Shown here one piece after another: positions 5,789 to 6,616 of a DNA stretch of 6,616 nt. Positions within the stretch are counted from its first letter, which is position 1. Each line of letters starts with the position of its first letter. A program made the translations under genes and the position numbers. The stretch covers positions 9,833 to 16,448 of the forward strand of contig DJVD01000114.1 in NCBI GenBank assembly GCA_002440805.1, given 5' to 3'. The stretch comes from Chloroflexi bacterium UBA6265 (GTDB taxonomy: Bacteria > Chloroflexota > Chloroflexia > Thermomicrobiales > UBA6265). The notes beneath the pieces are model-generated. The model worked only from the letters and a program-made list of their open reading frames with translations, was not told where the DNA came from and searched no databases.

Positions 5789-6262
5789 CTAGTAGTAGTC
5801 TTCGTTGTTCAGAAGAACGCGGACGTCCTCGCCTCGGGGGCCCTTGTCGCCCTCACCGAGTCGGTATTCCACTTCATCGCCAACGCGCGGACGAACTCCG
5901 CTTACCGAAGACTGGTGGAAGAAGACATCCGGGCCACCCGCACCCTGGCGAATGAAGCCGAAGCCCTTGATTTCGTCGAATCGATCCACCGTACCAGTGG
6001 CTACTGGCAAGTTGGAGGAATCTACCTGCTGGCGCGGGGCGCGTTCGGTAGGAGGATTCGGGTTGCGCTCGAGTACATTGACCTCAACCGCACTAGGACC
6101 TTTCGGTCCGTTACCTTCAACAAACTCGACGCGGTCACCTTCGCCGAGCGGAGTCATTCCAACGACGGAGCGGTGCACGAAGAGATCATCCCCACCTGCA
6201 TCACGGGCAATGAAACCAAAGCCCTTCTCAGCGTTGAACCACTTTACTGTTCCTGTTTGCAT
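5789..6262 (-). CDS. Tandem cold-shock-domain (CSD) nucleic-acid-binding protein
   Basis: A 157-residue protein made of two cold-shock domains. The first (residues about 2-65) is close to classical Csp[17 protein letters not shown], with the RNP1 motif KGFGFI (13-18) and RNP2 DLFVH (26-30). After a P/R/Q-rich linker (about 66-86), the second domain (about 88-150) has KGFGFI (99-104) and DVFFH (112-116), but the usual KWFN is DRFD (93-96), so the conserved Trp is missing. Such proteins bind single-stranded RNA or DNA and act as RNA chaperones. The frame is open up to 6403, but the MQTGTVKWF start at 6262 is the family start and has AGGA 10 bases upstream; the extension covers the promoter and leader. 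The C-terminus NNEDYY is followed by two consecutive TAG stops. It lies between two DsbA-fold genes on the same strand. Confidence 0.93.
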   Translation of the reverse strand: MQTGTVKWFNAEKGFGFIARDAGGDDLFVHRSVVGMTPLGEGDRVEFVEGNGPKGPSAVEVNVLERNPNPPTERAPRQQVDSSNLPVATGTVDRFDEIKGFGFIRQGAGGPDVFFHQSSVSGVRPRVGDEVEYRLGEGDKGPRGEDVRVLLNNEDYY

Positions 6263-6340
6263 GTTACTGAAATCCTGTACTGTTCTGCGCGTGTCCTCGA
6301 TTGGATCCGCACAGATCCTGATGTCGGCATCTGCCGTCCT

Positions 6341-6354
6341 GTGTGATGTCACAC
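6341..6354. promoter_or_regulatory. Palindrome GTGTGATGTCACAC in the cold-shock gene leader
   Basis: Perfect 6-bp arms GTGTGA and TCACAC separated by TG. It lies just downstream of the candidate -10 box and 79 bases before the ATG. In RNA it would form a 5-bp hairpin with a 4-base loop. It could be a repressor operator or a leader hairpin. The half-sites resemble CRP/FNR-type TGTGA, but the spacing is wrong for CRP. Confidence 0.4.
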
Positions 6355-6372
6355 GGTGAAGTGCCCATAGCC

Positions 6373-6403
6373 AGTATACGCTGCAATTGCCCAGAAGGTT
6401 CAA
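6373..6403 (-). promoter_or_regulatory. Candidate promoter of the cold-shock gene
   Basis: On the minus strand, -35 TTGAAC (6398-6403) and -10 TATACT (6373-6378) are separated by 19 bp, longer than the ideal 17. Transcription from here would start near 6366 and give a leader of about 100 bases, which would fit the long 5' leaders known for cold-shock mRNAs. Confidence 0.45.
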
Positions 6404-6439
6404 TTCCGGTAAATACTCGTGTCAGCGCAGCGTGGTGGC

Positions 6440-6616
6440 CTACTTGAGTTCGGCATCCAGAATAGCCTTAAGGCCCTGGAATCCATCCTGTGGCACATAG
6501 AATGGCTCGCTGCCGTTGAGGATGAGCGCCGGCGTACCTTGCACTCCGCGTTCTACCGCAAGCACAAATGAATCGATCATGCTTTGCTCGTAAACTCCCT
6601 CGAGCAGCGATGTGGA
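6440..6616 (-). CDS. C-terminal end of a DsbA/thioredoxin-fold protein (partial)
   Basis: Only the last 58 residues are inside the window; the gene continues past the right edge. The fragment ends ...AILDAELK and then TAG. The segment RGVQGTPALILNGSEPFY contains the cis-proline loop (G-T-P) and following strand typical of DsbA-like and thioredoxin-like domains, and corresponds to GITATPMFIL in the complete DsbA-like gene at 4591-5595. The final helix QDGFQGLKAILDAEL also fits the fold. The catalytic CXXC, if present, is outside the window, so activity cannot be judged. No strong terminator is visible between it and the cold-shock gene, though a candidate promoter lies between. It may be a paralogue of, or a functional partner to, the downstream DsbA-like protein. 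Confidence 0.8.
   Translation of the reverse strand, partial: STSLLEGVYEQSMIDSFVLAVERGVQGTPALILNGSEPFYVPQDGFQGLKAILDAELK

Noticed and set aside
5785..5796. 12-bp palindrome ACTACTAGTAGT
   Set aside because: It is formed by the Tyr-Tyr codons and the two TAG stops of the cold-shock gene, so coding and stop sequence explain it.
6341..6354. CRP binding site
   Set aside because: The half-sites TGTGA and TCACA are present but separated by 2 bp, whereas CRP sites have 6 bp between them.
5805..6359. Open frames of 184 and 143 codons on the plus strand across the cold-shock gene
   Set aside because: Both are antisense to the two cold-shock domains. The translations are low in recognisable structure and Ser/Thr/Pro/Arg-biased, as expected of shadows.
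6263..6403. 47-residue N-terminal extension of the cold-shock protein
   Set aside because: Cold-shock proteins start at the M-x-x-G-T-V-K-W-F position, and the extension covers the promoter candidate and palindrome, so it is leader DNA rather than protein.

Overview
The window is bacterial, moderately GC-rich and densely coded. It holds eight genes: seven complete, and one cut by the right edge. There are no RNA genes, insertion sequences, CRISPR arrays or tRNAs that I can see. The pairing of a membrane-anchored DsbA-like protein with a stand-alone four-helix VKOR, a YhbW-type flavin oxidoreductase and a tandem cold-shock-domain protein suits a non-proteobacterial lineage such as Chloroflexota (Thermomicrobia-like) or Actinomycetota. 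This placement is inferred from gene content only.

Layout, left to right. (1) A 91-residue acidic protein on the plus strand (98-373) whose N-terminal half resembles the leader-like domains of Os1348/NHLP-type RiPP precursors. (2) A minus-strand pair, hydroxypyruvate isomerase (hyi, 1068-1844) followed by uracil phosphoribosyltransferase (upp, 386-1027). (3) Divergent from hyi across about 97 bp, a plus-strand class V aminotransferase (1942-3129) that is co-linear with pyridoxamine-pyruvate aminotransferase. (4) A minus-strand block: the end of a DsbA/thioredoxin-fold gene (6440-6616), a double cold-shock-domain protein (5789-6262), a membrane-anchored DsbA-like thiol oxidoreductase (4591-5595), a VKOR-family protein (4145-4591) and a luciferase-like flavin oxidoreductase (3126-4148). 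The last three overlap (TAATG, then ATGA), so they are very probably one translationally coupled unit.

How the genes may work together. The DsbA-like protein and VKOR form a recognisable extracytoplasmic disulfide-forming pair: the DsbA domain oxidises exported proteins and VKOR re-oxidises it, passing electrons to a quinone. The flavin oxidoreductase coupled behind them has no established role in this process. Hyi and the aminotransferase face each other over a shared promoter region and could both act on small 2-oxo acids and amino acids, although the aminotransferase carries the glutamate that in its closest known relative excludes the phosphate of PLP.

The most interesting points are the active-site pattern of the aminotransferase (Glu63 kept, one carboxylate-binding Arg apparently replaced by Tyr331), the leader-like small protein, the coupled DsbA-VKOR-flavoprotein unit, and several inverted repeats in the non-coding stretches around the cold-shock gene. 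I did not find a clearly new multi-gene system.
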